From positions 746,501 through 810,500 of the forward strand of contig NZ_KI912577.1 in assembly GCF_000519085.1 (NCBI RefSeq): 64,000 nt of DNA. The letters are read 5' to 3'. Below the pieces are notes generated by a model that saw only the letters and a program-made list of their open reading frames with translations, made no database searches and was not told the DNA's origin. Both the position numbers and the translations under genes were made by a program. Every line of letters begins with the position of its first letter. Positions within the stretch are counted from its first letter, which is position 1. The DNA comes from Methylobacterium sp. 10. GTDB taxonomy: Bacteria > Pseudomonadota > Alphaproteobacteria > Rhizobiales > Beijerinckiaceae. Below, piece by piece: positions 44,627-53,710 of this stretch.

Positions 44627-46531
44627 GTGGCCATCTCGAACCGCAAAGCCGGCGAACGCCGGGAGCCCATCGCCGAGCCGCTCAAGCGCTCGGTGGCCGG
44701 ATGCCTGCGCGCCATCGCCAAGCGCTCCGAGATCGAGGTGGTCTATGCCAGCGACCGGCCCGCGCTTACCGGCGACAAGGCGCGCCTGCCCGAGCCGCCG
44801 CGCAAGCTGACCCCGGAGGACGTGGCGATCCTGCGCGGCAACGCCGATTCGATGGCGCTGCGCCTCGGCTGCCACGATGTGGCCGTCCATCGCCGCCTGG
44901 CCCCGGAAAATGCCGGCGCGCGGGCGGTATTCGATGCCGTCGAGCAGGCGCGCGTGGAGGCCATCGGCTCCCGCCGCATGGCCGGCGTCGCCTCGAACCT
45001 CTCGGCCATGCTGGAGGACCGCTATCATCGCGGCGGCAAGTACGAGGACATCACCGACCGGGCCGACGCCCCCATGGAGGATGCCGTCGCCCTGATGGTG
45101 CGCGAGCGCCTGACCGGCGAGGCTCCGCCCAAAGCCGCGCGCAAGATCGTGGAATTGTGGCGCTCCCATATCGAGGAGAAGGCCGGCCCCAGCCTCGACG
45201 GCCTCATCGGCAATCTCGAGAACCAGCGCTCCTTCGCCCGCTCCGTGCGCGAGTTGCTGTCCTCCCTCGACATGGCGGACGAGACGCCGCTGGACCCCGA
45301 GGACGACGACAACGAGGACGAGAACGAGGGGCAGGACGACGAGCAGACCCCGAGCGAGGGCGAGGCCGAGGAGCAGTCTCAGGGCGACAAGTCCGAGATG
45401 GAGACGTCCGAGGAGGCGTCCGACGAGTTGCAGGACGGTGCGACGGAAGCCGCCGACGCGCCCTCGGGCGAGTTGCCGGACGAGTCCGAGAACGCCGAAT
45501 CCGAGGAGGCCTCCGAGGCCAAGCGTCCGCCCAACAACCGGCCCGTCGAGCCGCGCGGCCCCGAATACAAGGTGTTCAACCCGCGCTTCGACGAGATGAT
45601 CGACGCCGAGGACCTATGCGACGCCGAGGAGCTCGCGCGCCTGCGCACCTATCTCGACAAGCAGTTGGCCCATCTCCAGGGCGTGGTCGGGCGGCTCGCC
45701 AACCGGCTGCAGCGCCGTTTGCTGGCGCAGCAGAACCGGGCCTGGGAATTCGACCTCGAAGAAGGCCAGCTCGATCCCGCGCGCCTCGTGCGGGTGATGA
45801 CCGATCCGTTCCAGCCGCTCTCGTTCAAGCGCGAGAAGGACACGAATTTTCGCGATACGGTGGTGACGCTGCTTCTCGACAATTCGGGCTCCATGCGCGG
45901 GCGGCCGATCACGGTGGCGGCCACCTGCGCCGACATCCTGGCGCGGACCCTGGAGCGCTGCGGCGTGAAGGTGGAGATCCTGGGCTTCACCACCCGCGCC
46001 TGGAAGGGCGGCCAATCGCGCGAGGCGTGGCTGGCGGCGGGCAAGCCCAACGCGCCGGGCCGCCTCAACGACCTGCGCCACATCGTCTACAAGTCGGCGG
46101 ATGCGCCGTGGCGCCGGGCGCGAAAAAACCTCGGGCTGATGATGCGCGAGGGGCTGCTCAAGGAGAACATCGACGGCGAGGCCCTGGACTGGGCGCACAA
46201 GCGCCTGCTCGCCCGGCCGGAGCAGCGCAAGATCCTGATGGTGATCTCGGACGGCGCGCCGGTCGACGATTCGACCCTCTCGGTCAATCCGGGCAACTAT
46301 CTCGAACGCCACCTGCGCTGGATGATCGAGGACATCGAGACCCGCTCCCCGGTGGAACTGCTGGCCATCGGCATCGGTCACGACGTCACCCGCTACTACC
46401 GCCGCGCCGTCACCATCATCGACGCCGAGGAACTCGGCGGCGCGATGACGGAGAAGCTGGCGGAATTGTTCGAGGAGGATGCCGGCGGTGGCGCCGTGCC
46501 GAGGCGCAGGGCTGCGGGCGGGCGGCGCTAG
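44627..46531 (+). CDS. cobT: Cobaltochelatase subunit CobT
   Basis: 634 residues from GTG 44627, close to the typical CobT length. The N-terminal domain is followed by a very acidic linker (about 220-310, Glu/Asp-rich), then a C-terminal von Willebrand A domain with the MIDAS motif DNSGSMRG near 418 and [13 protein letters not shown]. CobT and CobS form the AAA+ chaperone that drives cobalt insertion by CobN. CobN itself is not in this window. The frame is open back to 44558, inside the DUF29 gene, but the family begins at the GTG. Confidence 0.95.
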   Translation: MAISNRKAGERREPIAEPLKRSVAGCLRAIAKRSEIEVVYASDRPALTGDKARLPEPPRKLTPEDVAILRGNADSMALRLGCHDVAVHRRLAPENAGARAVFDAVEQARVEAIGSRRMAGVASNLSAMLEDRYHRGGKYEDITDRADAPMEDAVALMVRERLTGEAPPKAARKIVELWRSHIEEKAGPSLDGLIGNLENQRSFARSVRELLSSLDMADETPLDPEDDDNEDENEGQDDEQTPSEGEAEEQSQGDKSEMETSEEASDELQDGATEAADAPSGELPDESENAESEEASEAKRPPNNRPVEPRGPEYKVFNPRFDEMIDAEDLCDAEELARLRTYLDKQLAHLQGVVGRLANRLQRRLLAQQNRAWEFDLEEGQLDPARLVRVMTDPFQPLSFKREKDTNFRDTVVTLLLDNSGSMRGRPITVAATCADILARTLERCGVKVEILGFTTRAWKGGQSREAWLAAGKPNAPGRLNDLRHIVYKSADAPWRRARKNLGLMMREGLLKENIDGEALDWAHKRLLARPEQRKILMVISDGAPVDDSTLSVNPGNYLERHLRWMIEDIETRSPVELLAIGIGHDVTRYYRRAVTIIDAEELGGAMTEKLAELFEEDAGGGAVPRRRAAGGRR

Positions 46532-46747
46532 TTTCCATCATCTGGCAGTAGAAACGTGCGTGCGGAAGCGGGATGATTGGCCCTCTGTTCGGTTCTTGCT
46601 GAAGACTGGACGGAGTGCCGGACCCGCCATCTCCGCGCGACGACCCGGGCGACCCGGTTTCGGTTTCAAATCAGATCGGATGCGCTATCGTGCCACCCGT
46701 GCATTGGACGGAACGGCCCGTACTGCATCAATGGAGCTGATCGACCC

Positions 46748-47224
46748 ATGTTGGACGAATACGGCTTTCTCCGTGGCGCTGAGTTGGACGAGGGCGCGCT
46801 ACCCGCTCTTTATCATTTCGTCTATTGCAGCCGTGCCGCCGACGGCGTCGATGACGCGGAGGTCGGCCGTATCGTGGAGTCGGCCCAGCGCCACAACCTT
46901 GCGCGTGGCATCACCGGCGTATTGGTTTTCGGCAGCGGCATCTTCTTCCAGTGGATCGAGGGACCGGCCGCGCAGATGCAAAACCTCATCGCGAGCCTGC
47001 ACCATGATTCACGCCATCACGACATCGTTACGCTGAGCCAGAGCGAGGAAGAGCGGGAGCGTCTCTATCCGAACTGGGACATGGAGAAGGTCGAAGCCGA
47101 CGATATCCGCCTCGTCCTACAGGACGCCCTCGAAAGCACCGATGACAAAGACAATGTCGCGGCACTGACGCGAATAATCCAGCAACTCGACTCGGGTCCC
47201 ATCCATTCACTTGGACGAAGCTAG
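46748..47224 (+). CDS. BLUF-domain blue-light photoreceptor 1
   Basis: 158 residues. The BLUF domain spans about 18-115: the FAD-contacting Tyr26 in LYHFVYCSRA and Gln68 in IFFQWIEGP are both present with the usual 42-residue spacing, and RGITGVLVFG lies between. A short C-terminal helix follows. It has no fused effector domain, so it should signal through a partner protein. It is followed by the B12-binding protein and a second BLUF gene on the same strand. The start is ATG 46748; earlier in-frame starts give no family sequence. Confidence 0.9.
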   Translation: MLDEYGFLRGAELDEGALPALYHFVYCSRAADGVDDAEVGRIVESAQRHNLARGITGVLVFGSGIFFQWIEGPAAQMQNLIASLHHDSRHHDIVTLSQSEEERERLYPNWDMEKVEADDIRLVLQDALESTDDKDNVAALTRIIQQLDSGPIHSLGRS

Positions 47225-47477
47225 TTAGAACAGCGCCCGGTAGCCTTATCCCGATCCGGCATCTGCGTCGTGCCCATGATCATCATGGCCGCGACCCCGG
47301 CGAAAAGACGTGACGTCATTGCCGGCCCTCCCGACGGATCGGATGCAATCCGGACCCGGAACTTTTTTGCAAGCTCCTTTACATTTTTTCGGAGCGGCGT
47401 TCTGATGTGCCCAAGAGGTGCACGGCATCGACCGGCAAGTGCCCCCTGCAAAGGAAGAGAGTTCAGGGGAGCGGACC

Positions 47478-48392
47478 ATGTCAAACCTCGCTTCGTCCAT
47501 CGCTGCGTGGACCGACCCGTCGGCGCGTCAAGCCGGTTGGGTCTCGGAGGCTCGGCTTGCATATGCGCGCAAACGCACGGCCGAGGAAAGCCGCCATCGC
47601 GCCCTCGCTCTCAGCCGCATCGTCGAAACTGACATCATCCCTCGGTTGAAGCTGCTTCACCCGCAGCTCGCGCCCGCGGCGAGCGCTCCGCTCGCCAAAC
47701 CCAATGCGCAGCAGATCGAAGCCTTCACGCAGCTCCTCCTCGGTTCGGACCTCGCGCCAGCATCGGACGCCGTCAGAGATCATCTGGCCAAAGGCTACTC
47801 CGCCGAGAGCATGTTCCTCGAACTTCTGGCGCCTGCCGCGTCCTTGCTTGGACGCTTATGGGACGAAGATTTCTGCGACTTCATCGAGGTGACCGTGGGC
47901 GTCGCTCGCCTTCAGCTGCTCCTCTCGCAATACAGATCCGAACCAAAGGCTTCCTCCCGCGACGAGCGCCGCTCCGCACTGTTGATGGGAGCGCCAGGCG
48001 AGTTGCATACGTTCGGCATCGCCGTCGTCGAACAGTTCCTGCAAGTCGCCGAATGGCAGGTCGTGAGCGGCCTGGCGTCCAGCCCTGATCAGATCTCGAG
48101 CCTCGTAGGTTCCACCTGGTTCGACGTCGTGGGGCTGACGCTGAGCTGCGAGACTCGCATCGATGGGCTGACGGCCTCGATCCGGTCGATCCGCGACGTC
48201 TCACGCAATCGTCACGTGGGCATCATGGTGGGCGGCCCCGTCTTCCTCGACAAGCCCGAACTCGTCGAGCGTGTCGGAGCGGACGCATCGGCCGTCGACG
48301 CACCGACGGCTGTCCTGTTGGCTCAGAGGCTCCTCGACATCAGTCTCGAAACCAGGCTTCGCCCCGATACGAAGGCCATGACTTCAGCGTGA
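47478..48392 (+). CDS. AerR/PpaA-like B12-binding regulator
   Basis: 304 residues from ATG 47478 (GGGGAG upstream). The middle helical part (about 85-150) has LLAPAASLLGRLWDEDFCDFIEVTVGVARLQLLL, typical of cobalamin-binding cap domains. The C-terminal Rossmann-type domain (about 165-290) has GAPGELHTFG with His177 at the position of the cobalt-ligating histidine in AerR/PpaA and AppA-SCHIC proteins. There is no DNA-binding domain. In purple bacteria such proteins modulate PpsR/CrtJ in response to light and B12. It lies between two BLUF genes. Confidence 0.85.
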   Translation: MSNLASSIAAWTDPSARQAGWVSEARLAYARKRTAEESRHRALALSRIVETDIIPRLKLLHPQLAPAASAPLAKPNAQQIEAFTQLLLGSDLAPASDAVRDHLAKGYSAESMFLELLAPAASLLGRLWDEDFCDFIEVTVGVARLQLLLSQYRSEPKASSRDERRSALLMGAPGELHTFGIAVVEQFLQVAEWQVVSGLASSPDQISSLVGSTWFDVVGLTLSCETRIDGLTASIRSIRDVSRNRHVGIMVGGPVFLDKPELVERVGADASAVDAPTAVLLAQRLLDISLETRLRPDTKAMTSA

Positions 48393-48432
48393 TCCCAGAG
48401 TTTCAGACCTAACTCGATGTGAGGCTGATACA

Positions 48433-48855
48433 ATGAACCTCGTGCAGCTCATCTATGCGTCCCGTCCGTTCGGGTTCGATCACTCTGCCCTGGATAGCAT
48501 CCTCGCCCAGTCGCGGCGCTGCAATACGCGGGACGGTCTGACGGGCGCCCTGATTTGTCGTGGAGACATCTACCTTCAGCTTCTGGAAGGCGAGGCGGAC
48601 GCCATCGATGCGACGTATGCGCGGATCGTCAGAGACGATCGACATCTCGAGATCAATCGCCTGTCCTATGAAGTCACGACCAAGCGTCTTTTCCCGGCCT
48701 GGGCCATGCGTAGCGATCCCGCACGTTCCTGGATGTGGTCCCAGGATGAAGTGGCCAACGGGGCAGCGACTCGGGCGTCGCCGGAACACGTGCTCGGGAT
48801 TTTTCGACGGCTCGCAGCCGAGCCGACTGAACGGCCTCAGCTCACCATCGTATGA
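48433..48855 (+). CDS. BLUF-domain blue-light photoreceptor 2
   Basis: 140 residues, a short single-domain BLUF protein. Tyr8 in LVQLIYASR, Gln49 in IYLQLLEGE, and Trp90/Met92 in FPAWAM occupy the flavin-site positions. It begins about 40 bases after the B12-binding gene, so both are probably co-transcribed. It is clearly distinct in sequence from BLUF protein 1, so it is not a recent tandem duplicate. Confidence 0.92.
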   Translation: MNLVQLIYASRPFGFDHSALDSILAQSRRCNTRDGLTGALICRGDIYLQLLEGEADAIDATYARIVRDDRHLEINRLSYEVTTKRLFPAWAMRSDPARSWMWSQDEVANGAATRASPEHVLGIFRRLAAEPTERPQLTIV

Positions 48856-48941
48856 TGTGCGATCGAACGGCTCGCATCGATGAGATGACCGCTTCGCGTT
48901 CGAACTGACGTGAAAGCGGGCACCACGCCGTCAGGGGTCGC

Positions 48942-49502
48942 CTACACCGACACCAACCGCCCTTCCAACCGCCCCAGCATCCGGCCGAACACGGCCGGAT
49001 CGGCGAGGGCGCGGGCGAGGACGAGGCCGCCCTGGATCGTCAGGACGGCATCCTCGGCGAGAGAGTCCGCCTCGGCGGCCGGGCGCCCGGCACGGAGGAG
49101 GGCCTGCGCCAGGGCGGCTCGCCAATCCCGGAAGTAACCGGCGATCCGGTCCGCGAACCCGTCGCGCCCCTCCGTGAGGGCGAAGGCGCCCACGAGGCAG
49201 ATTCTCCGGCCGGAGCGGAAATAGGCGTCCGTCTCCGACAGCATGAGCCGTATCGCCGCCCGCGGATCGGGATCGTCGCGCAGGGGCGCGTAGACCTTGT
49301 CCTCGAACCAGCCGCCGATGGCGTCGAGGACGGCCTCGGCCATCTCGGCCTTGCCGTTGGGAAAGGCGTGATAGAGGCTGCCCTTGCCGAGACCGGTGCG
49401 GGCTCCGATGAGGGCGAGGCTCGCCCCCTCGTAGCCATACTCGCGAAAAACCTCGGCGATGGCGGGCAACGCGTCCTCCCGCGCCACCGGCTTCTTCGCC
49501 AT
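48942..49502 (-). CDS. TetR/AcrR family transcriptional repressor
   Basis: 186 residues. The N-terminal helix-turn-helix (about 8-52) includes FREYGYEGASLALIGARTGLGKGSLYHAFPNG, typical of TetR/AcrR proteins related to LmrA/YxaF. The C-terminal ligand domain (about 65-186) is helical with no recognised ligand motif. It starts at ATG 49502, only 7 bases after the stop of the NTF2-like gene on the same strand, so both form one unit. A perfect palindrome upstream of that unit (50007-50022) is a good candidate for its own operator. Confidence 0.9.
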   Translation of the reverse strand: MAKKPVAREDALPAIAEVFREYGYEGASLALIGARTGLGKGSLYHAFPNGKAEMAEAVLDAIGGWFEDKVYAPLRDDPDPRAAIRLMLSETDAYFRSGRRICLVGAFALTEGRDGFADRIAGYFRDWRAALAQALLRAGRPAAEADSLAEDAVLTIQGGLVLARALADPAVFGRMLGRLEGRLVSV

Positions 49503-49509
49503 ATTCCGG

Positions 49510-49983
49510 TCAGAGCCCGAGATCGGTGAGGCCGGGATGGTCGTCGGGGCGCGGCGCGGCGCGGTCCCAGTGGAACTTGCGCTCCGATTCGGGGATCGCG
49601 AGGTCGTTGATGCTGGCATGGCGCATCCGCATCAGACCATGGGCATCGAACTCCCAGTTCTCGTTGCCGTAGGCCCGGAACCAGTCGCCGGCGGCGTCGT
49701 GGAACTCGTAGGCGAAGCGCACGGCGATCCTGTCCTCGGTGAAGGCCCAGATCTCCTTGATGAGCCGGTATTCGTGCTCTTTCGCCCACTTGCGGGTGAG
49801 GAACCCGACGATGGCCGCGCGGCCCGAGAAGAATTCCGATCGGTTCCGCCAGCGGCTGTCCGCCGTGTAGGCGAGAGAGACCTTTTCGGGGTTGCAGCCG
49901 TTCCAGCCGTTCTCGGCGGCGCGGACCTTCTGGATCGCGGTCTCGCGGGTGAAGGGGGGCAGCGGTGGGCGGGATTCGGACAT
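49510..49983 (-). CDS. NTF2-like DUF1348 protein
   Basis: 157 residues. The DUF1348 signature is present: [54 protein letters not shown] and [23 protein letters not shown]. The fold is the NTF2/SnoaL cone, which binds small hydrophobic ligands; enzymatic role is unknown. The tetR gene follows immediately on the same strand, suggesting a regulator-controlled detoxification-type unit. Confidence 0.9.
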   Translation of the reverse strand: MSESRPPLPPFTRETAIQKVRAAENGWNGCNPEKVSLAYTADSRWRNRSEFFSGRAAIVGFLTRKWAKEHEYRLIKEIWAFTEDRIAVRFAYEFHDAAGDWFRAYGNENWEFDAHGLMRMRHASINDLAIPESERKFHWDRAAPRPDDHPGLTDLGL

Positions 49984-50006
49984 CGGCTCAGGCTCCTGCT
50001 ATATTC

Positions 50007-50022
50007 TGTACCGATCGGTACA
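50007..50022 (-). promoter_or_regulatory. Perfect 16-bp palindrome, probable TetR operator
   Basis: TGTACCGATCGGTACA is a perfect palindrome 24 bases upstream of the NTF2-like gene start. It matches the size and symmetry of TetR-family operators and sits where it could block transcription of the NTF2-like/tetR unit. Confidence 0.8.
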
Positions 50023-50054
50023 AACAAGCGCAGCGCCGGTCAAGGGGACCGAGT

Positions 50055-50984
50055 TCAGGCGTGGCCGAGGATCGACAGCCAGGCGATGGTCGTCGCGGCC
50101 GCGAGCAGGGTCGAGAGCATGACGGCGGCGGCGATCAGCCCGGTTTCGGTCTTGTAGCGCGCGGCCAGCAGGTAGGAGTTGATGCCCACGGGCATCGCCG
50201 CGAACAGGGTGGCGACCCCGGCATAGGCAGGCGGCATGGTGAAGACGTGGAAGGCGAGCACCCAGACCGCCAGCGGATGCAGGACGAGTTTCAAGGTGGT
50301 CACCACCATGGCGCCGGGCAGGTCGTGCAGCACCCGGTAGCGCACGAGGCCGGCGCCGAGGGCGATGAGCGCGCAGGTGGAGGCGGTGCCGGCCAGCGCA
50401 TCCACCAGCGACTTGACCATGCCGCCCGGCGCGATGCCGACGCCTTTCAGGGTGAGGCCGATCATCAGCGACAGAAAGATCGGGTTGCGGAAGAGGACGA
50501 GGCCGAGTCCCTTCAGCCGCTGGAGGACCGATTGCTGCCCGTCCGATTCGATGAGGAAGGTGGCGCAGCCCATCATCAGCGGCAGGTGGACGGCCAGCAG
50601 CATGAAGAGCGGGAACGCGCCCGCGTCGCCATAGGCCTGGAGGATCATCGGCACGCCGATGAAGATCGTATTCGACTGGCTCGCCGCGAATCCGTGCAGG
50701 ATCGCCCCCGTCCGTCCGACGCCCTCGCGACGCAGGCCGATCAGCGACCCGACGAGCCAGGACAGGGCGGCGCCGCCGAAATAGCTGAACCAGTACGACC
50801 AGGTGATCTCGCCGGTGAGACCCGGCCGGGTCAGCGTCGCGATGATGAGGGCCGGCACCGCGATGGCGAAGACGTATTCGGAGAGGCCGTCGCTGACCTT
50901 CTCCGACAGGAACCCGGCGAGCGCCGCCACCCAGCCGATGAGGATCAGCCCGAAGATCGGGGCGATGAGCGACAGCACGGTCAT
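50055..50984 (-). CDS. AEC-family transporter
   Basis: 309 residues, about ten membrane helices in two halves, as in the auxin efflux carrier (AEC) family. Start region APIFGLILIGWVAALAGF, VFAIAVPALIIATL, and the mid-protein FIGVPMILQAYG are family features. Bacterial members export or import small organic acids (malonate, malate) in some cases; the substrate here is unknown. It lies upstream of the NTF2-like/tetR unit on the same strand, separated by the 16-bp palindrome, and downstream of rpmB. Confidence 0.9.
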   Translation of the reverse strand: MTVLSLIAPIFGLILIGWVAALAGFLSEKVSDGLSEYVFAIAVPALIIATLTRPGLTGEITWSYWFSYFGGAALSWLVGSLIGLRREGVGRTGAILHGFAASQSNTIFIGVPMILQAYGDAGAFPLFMLLAVHLPLMMGCATFLIESDGQQSVLQRLKGLGLVLFRNPIFLSLMIGLTLKGVGIAPGGMVKSLVDALAGTASTCALIALGAGLVRYRVLHDLPGAMVVTTLKLVLHPLAVWVLAFHVFTMPPAYAGVATLFAAMPVGINSYLLAARYKTETGLIAAAVMLSTLLAAATTIAWLSILGHA

Positions 50985-51021
50985 CGGGGAGAGCCGGATA
51001 GTGGGTCAGTCGGAATCAACG

Positions 51022-51062
51022 CGAACGGCCGCCGCATGCGTGGTGCATGCGGCGGCCGTTCG
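51022..51062 (-). terminator. Perfect 18-bp hairpin downstream of rpmB
   Basis: Arms 51022-51039 and 51045-51062 (CGAACGGCCGCCGCATGC and its complement) with a five-base loop. It lies 64 bases past the rpmB stop and before the AEC gene. The stem is very stable; there is no long T-run on either side, though ATTAAAAT follows on the plus strand. Confidence 0.7.
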
Positions 51063-51126
51063 AGATTAAAATGAGACGTCGAGCGTGATCGAAGCGGGCT
51101 CTCGCCGGCGCTTCGATATCGCACCC

Positions 51127-51432
51127 TCAGGCGGCGGCCGGGGTCTCGACTTCGGCGAGCTTCTTGTGGAGCTCACGCTTGATCAGGCGGGCCGTCTGCG
51201 ACAGCTCGATCTCGCGGGCCTTGATCAGGAAGGCATCGAGGCCGCCGCGGTGCTCCACCGAGCGCAGGGCGTGGGCCGTGACGCGCAGGCGGACCCGGCG
51301 CTTCAGGGCGTCCGACTGCAGGGTGACCTGGCACAGGTTCGGCAGGAACCGGCACTTGGTCTTACGGTTCGAGTGGCTCACGAGGTGGCCGGTCTGCACG
51401 GCTTTGCCCGTGAGTTCGCAACGGCGCGACAT
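51127..51432 (-). CDS. rpmB: 50S ribosomal protein L28
   Basis: 101 residues, the alphaproteobacterial L28 length. It begins [33 protein letters not shown], the standard L28 opening, and continues [22 protein letters not shown]. It is a component of the large ribosomal subunit. It is monocistronic, with a good sigma-70-type promoter upstream and a strong hairpin downstream. Confidence 0.98.
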   Translation of the reverse strand: MSRRCELTGKAVQTGHLVSHSNRKTKCRFLPNLCQVTLQSDALKRRVRLRVTAHALRSVEHRGGLDAFLIKAREIELSQTARLIKRELHKKLAEVETPAAA

Positions 51433-51551
51433 TGATCTACTTCCCGTCTCGTTCCGCGTCAGACCGGGCGTTGGCGGAAGGCCGGTCGCAATGCGCCACG
51501 GGCCTCACGCACGCCAGAACCGATCGAGCGGCGTCTCATTGAAGGCGCGAG

Positions 51552-51581
51552 CCTATAGGGGAGCGGCAGGGTATCCGTCAA
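51552..51581 (-). promoter_or_regulatory. Sigma-70-type promoter of rpmB
   Basis: On the minus strand TTGACG (51581-51576) and TATAGG (51557-51552) are separated by 18 bases. This fits housekeeping consensus and the expected strong expression of a ribosomal-protein gene. The leader would be about 110 bases. Confidence 0.7.
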
Positions 51582-51695
51582 GGGCGGAGCTGCGTTTTGC
51601 CCATGGGAAAAGCCGTGCTCCAAGGCCGGCGCAGCGGCATTCACGAGGCCTCGCGCCGCGTCATCCATACGATGTGTTAACCACGAGCGGAGACG

Positions 51696-52670
51696 ATGGC
51701 GGAACAATGCCGTCCGGTCTCTTACGCCGCACGGCTCCAAGCCCTGGAACCTCAGAGCCTCACCGCCATGTGCGCCACGCGCCTCCTCCGCGCCAGCCTC
51801 CTCGCCGCCCTCGGCGTAATTCCCGCCTCCGAGGGATTCGCCCGGCCGAAAGCCACCTCCGCCCGATCCGCCGCCCCGGCGACGGTCACCGTCGATTACG
51901 GCATCGCGCTCGCGGGCATTCCCATCGGCACCGCGCAGGTCTCGGGCCAGTTCGAGAGCGCGCGCTACCGCATGGACGTCTCGGCCCGGCTCACCGGCCT
52001 CGTGGGCGCGGTGACCGGGGGCATGGGCTCGGCCCGCGCCAGCGGCCTGATCGCCGAGGGGCCGCAGCCGAGCGCCTTCGCCATCTCCACCAAGACCTCG
52101 AATTCCGGCATCGCCGTGCGGATGGCGCTGGCGCGCGGCAACGTCACCCAATCGGAGGTGACGCCGCCCCTCATCGACATGGGCGACCGGGTGCCGGTGA
52201 CCCCGGCCAACAAGCGCGGCATCGTCGATCCGGCGAGCGCTCTTATGATGCCGGCGGTGAGCCGGGGCGACCTCACCGACCAGGCCAATTGCAACCGCAC
52301 CATCCCGGTCTTCGACGGCGCGACGCGCTTCAACGTGGTGCTCAGCTACGGCGAGACGCGCACCATCGAGAAGCCGGGCTATGCCGGCCCCGTCCTGGTC
52401 TGCAACGCCCGCTATCAGGCCATCGCCGGGCACCGTCCCGACCGGCCGGGGGTGAAGTTCATGGAGGACAACCGCGACATGTCGGTGTGGCTGGCGCCCG
52501 TGGAGGGCACCCGCGTGCTGCTGCCGGTGCGCATCTCGGTGCGCACGACGCTGGGCACCAACATCATCGAGGCGACCCGGTGGAACCGCGTCGGACCCCA
52601 GATCGTGACCGCTCGAGCCGAAGGGCAGCCGTCGGACCCGGTGGTCCAGGCGACCCTGGTCGATCAATAG
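51696..52670 (+). CDS. DUF3108 periplasmic protein
   Basis: 324 residues, or about 300 if ATG 51768 is used. The later start gives a normal signal peptide (MCATRLLRASLLAALGVIPASEGFA), so it may be the true one. The mature part shows the DUF3108 pattern: VDYGIALAGIPIGTAQVSGQF near the start, RGIVDPASALMMPAV and CNRTIPVFDGATRFNVVLSY in the middle. The family is predicted to be an envelope beta-structure protein; its function is unknown. The same neighbour order (rpmB, DUF3108, helicase) occurs in many alphaproteobacteria. Confidence 0.82.
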   Translation: MAEQCRPVSYAARLQALEPQSLTAMCATRLLRASLLAALGVIPASEGFARPKATSARSAAPATVTVDYGIALAGIPIGTAQVSGQFESARYRMDVSARLTGLVGAVTGGMGSARASGLIAEGPQPSAFAISTKTSNSGIAVRMALARGNVTQSEVTPPLIDMGDRVPVTPANKRGIVDPASALMMPAVSRGDLTDQANCNRTIPVFDGATRFNVVLSYGETRTIEKPGYAGPVLVCNARYQAIAGHRPDRPGVKFMEDNRDMSVWLAPVEGTRVLLPVRISVRTTLGTNIIEATRWNRVGPQIVTARAEGQPSDPVVQATLVDQ

Positions 52671-52723
52671 AAATGGCTCCGGCCGGCTGGGCGGGAATCG
52701 TCTGAACGAGGAAGAGGCAAGCC

Positions 52724-53266
52724 GTGGACGGGCAGGTCGACATCGCGGTCTCGCGCCTTCGCTCGGCGGGGCTGTTCCTCATCGCCGTCGGGTTCACGGC
52801 CGCCGCCGCATGGATGCTCCATGCGCGTCCGGAAACGCGGGGGCATGCGATGGCGCCCGGCGGGTACACCGAATTCATGCTTTGGTTCGGCCTGATCTTC
52901 TTCGGCGCGGCCAGCCTCGTCGGCGCTCCCCGGATGTTCCGCTCGGGCACGATGGTGTCCGTCGGACGCAGCGGGATCTTCGACCGGCGCCTGTCGACGG
53001 ACTGGATCCCGTGGGACGCGATCGAGGACCTGCGGCCGGTCATGCTCGGCCGCCAGCGCTTCTTCGTGCTGCGTGTCGATCCGGAGCGGTCGGCCGCATT
53101 GCCGATTCTCCCCCGGCGCAGGGCGAGCGCGCGCTTCACAGGCCTCGGGGCGCACGGCTATGCCCTGTCCGGCAACGATCTCGAGGGCGGGTTCGCGGCC
53201 CTCGGCGAGGCCCTGTCCGGTACGGCCGCCTGGCGCATTCCTCCCGGACTTGAGGCGACCCGATGA
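52724..53266 (+). CDS. Small membrane protein, possibly STM3941-like
   Basis: 180 residues, starting with GTG 52724 behind a GAGGAAGAGG stretch. Two N-terminal membrane helices (about 13-31 and 49-67) are followed by a soluble PH-like part with VGRSGIFDRRLSTDWIPWDAIEDL and FFVLRVD. This arrangement resembles the STM3941-type proteins, but I cannot confirm the family by eye. The stop overlaps the next start (ATGA), so the two small genes are coupled. Confidence 0.7.
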   Translation: MDGQVDIAVSRLRSAGLFLIAVGFTAAAAWMLHARPETRGHAMAPGGYTEFMLWFGLIFFGAASLVGAPRMFRSGTMVSVGRSGIFDRRLSTDWIPWDAIEDLRPVMLGRQRFFVLRVDPERSAALPILPRRRASARFTGLGAHGYALSGNDLEGGFAALGEALSGTAAWRIPPGLEATR

Positions 53267-53628
53267 AGCGCGGCTCCGTCCCTCTCACTGGACTCCTCGC
53301 TCTCGTCGCGATCCTGATCGGCGCGCCGGGAGGATCAGGCCCGGCCCGTGCCGGCGGGCTGAGCACGGACATCTTGCCCTGCGGGGGCGATGCCTATTCC
53401 TCCGCCGAGGTGATCGAGGGCCGGCCGCCCCGGCGCGGGCCCCTCATCGCCATGCCCGACACGCTCTGCGCCGATCTCGCGCCGCAGCGGCCGGCGGACC
53501 CGGTGGAGATCTACGTCGATCCTTATGGATACCGGGGCGGTGGCTATCGGGGCGGTGGCGCCCCATATGGCGGGGAGACGCAGCGTGGGACCCGGCCGCC
53601 CGGACGGCCCCTGCGCAGTGGTGACTGA
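53263..53628 (+). CDS. Small secreted protein of unknown function
   Basis: 121 residues. A signal peptide is visible (MKRGSVPLTGLLALVAILIG, with an ARA cleavage site near 29). The mature part is short, with two cysteines, and ends in a Gly/Tyr/Arg/Pro-rich tail (YGYRGGGYRGGG). No family is recognised. It is coupled to the preceding membrane protein by a four-base overlap. Confidence 0.65.
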   Translation: MKRGSVPLTGLLALVAILIGAPGGSGPARAGGLSTDILPCGGDAYSSAEVIEGRPPRRGPLIAMPDTLCADLAPQRPADPVEIYVDPYGYRGGGYRGGGAPYGGETQRGTRPPGRPLRSGD

Positions 53629-53710
53629 ATACTAGGGCGGCCCTCACGACGGGCTGTTCCCGAGCCCCCCGCCGCCGGCCTCTTTCGCCGAAGGGACCAG
53701 CCCCTCGCAC

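Noticed and set aside
47345-47400. A possible PpsR-type TGT-N12-ACA site before the B12-binding gene
   Set aside because: The spacing and half-sites in the A+T-rich stretch do not match the consensus.
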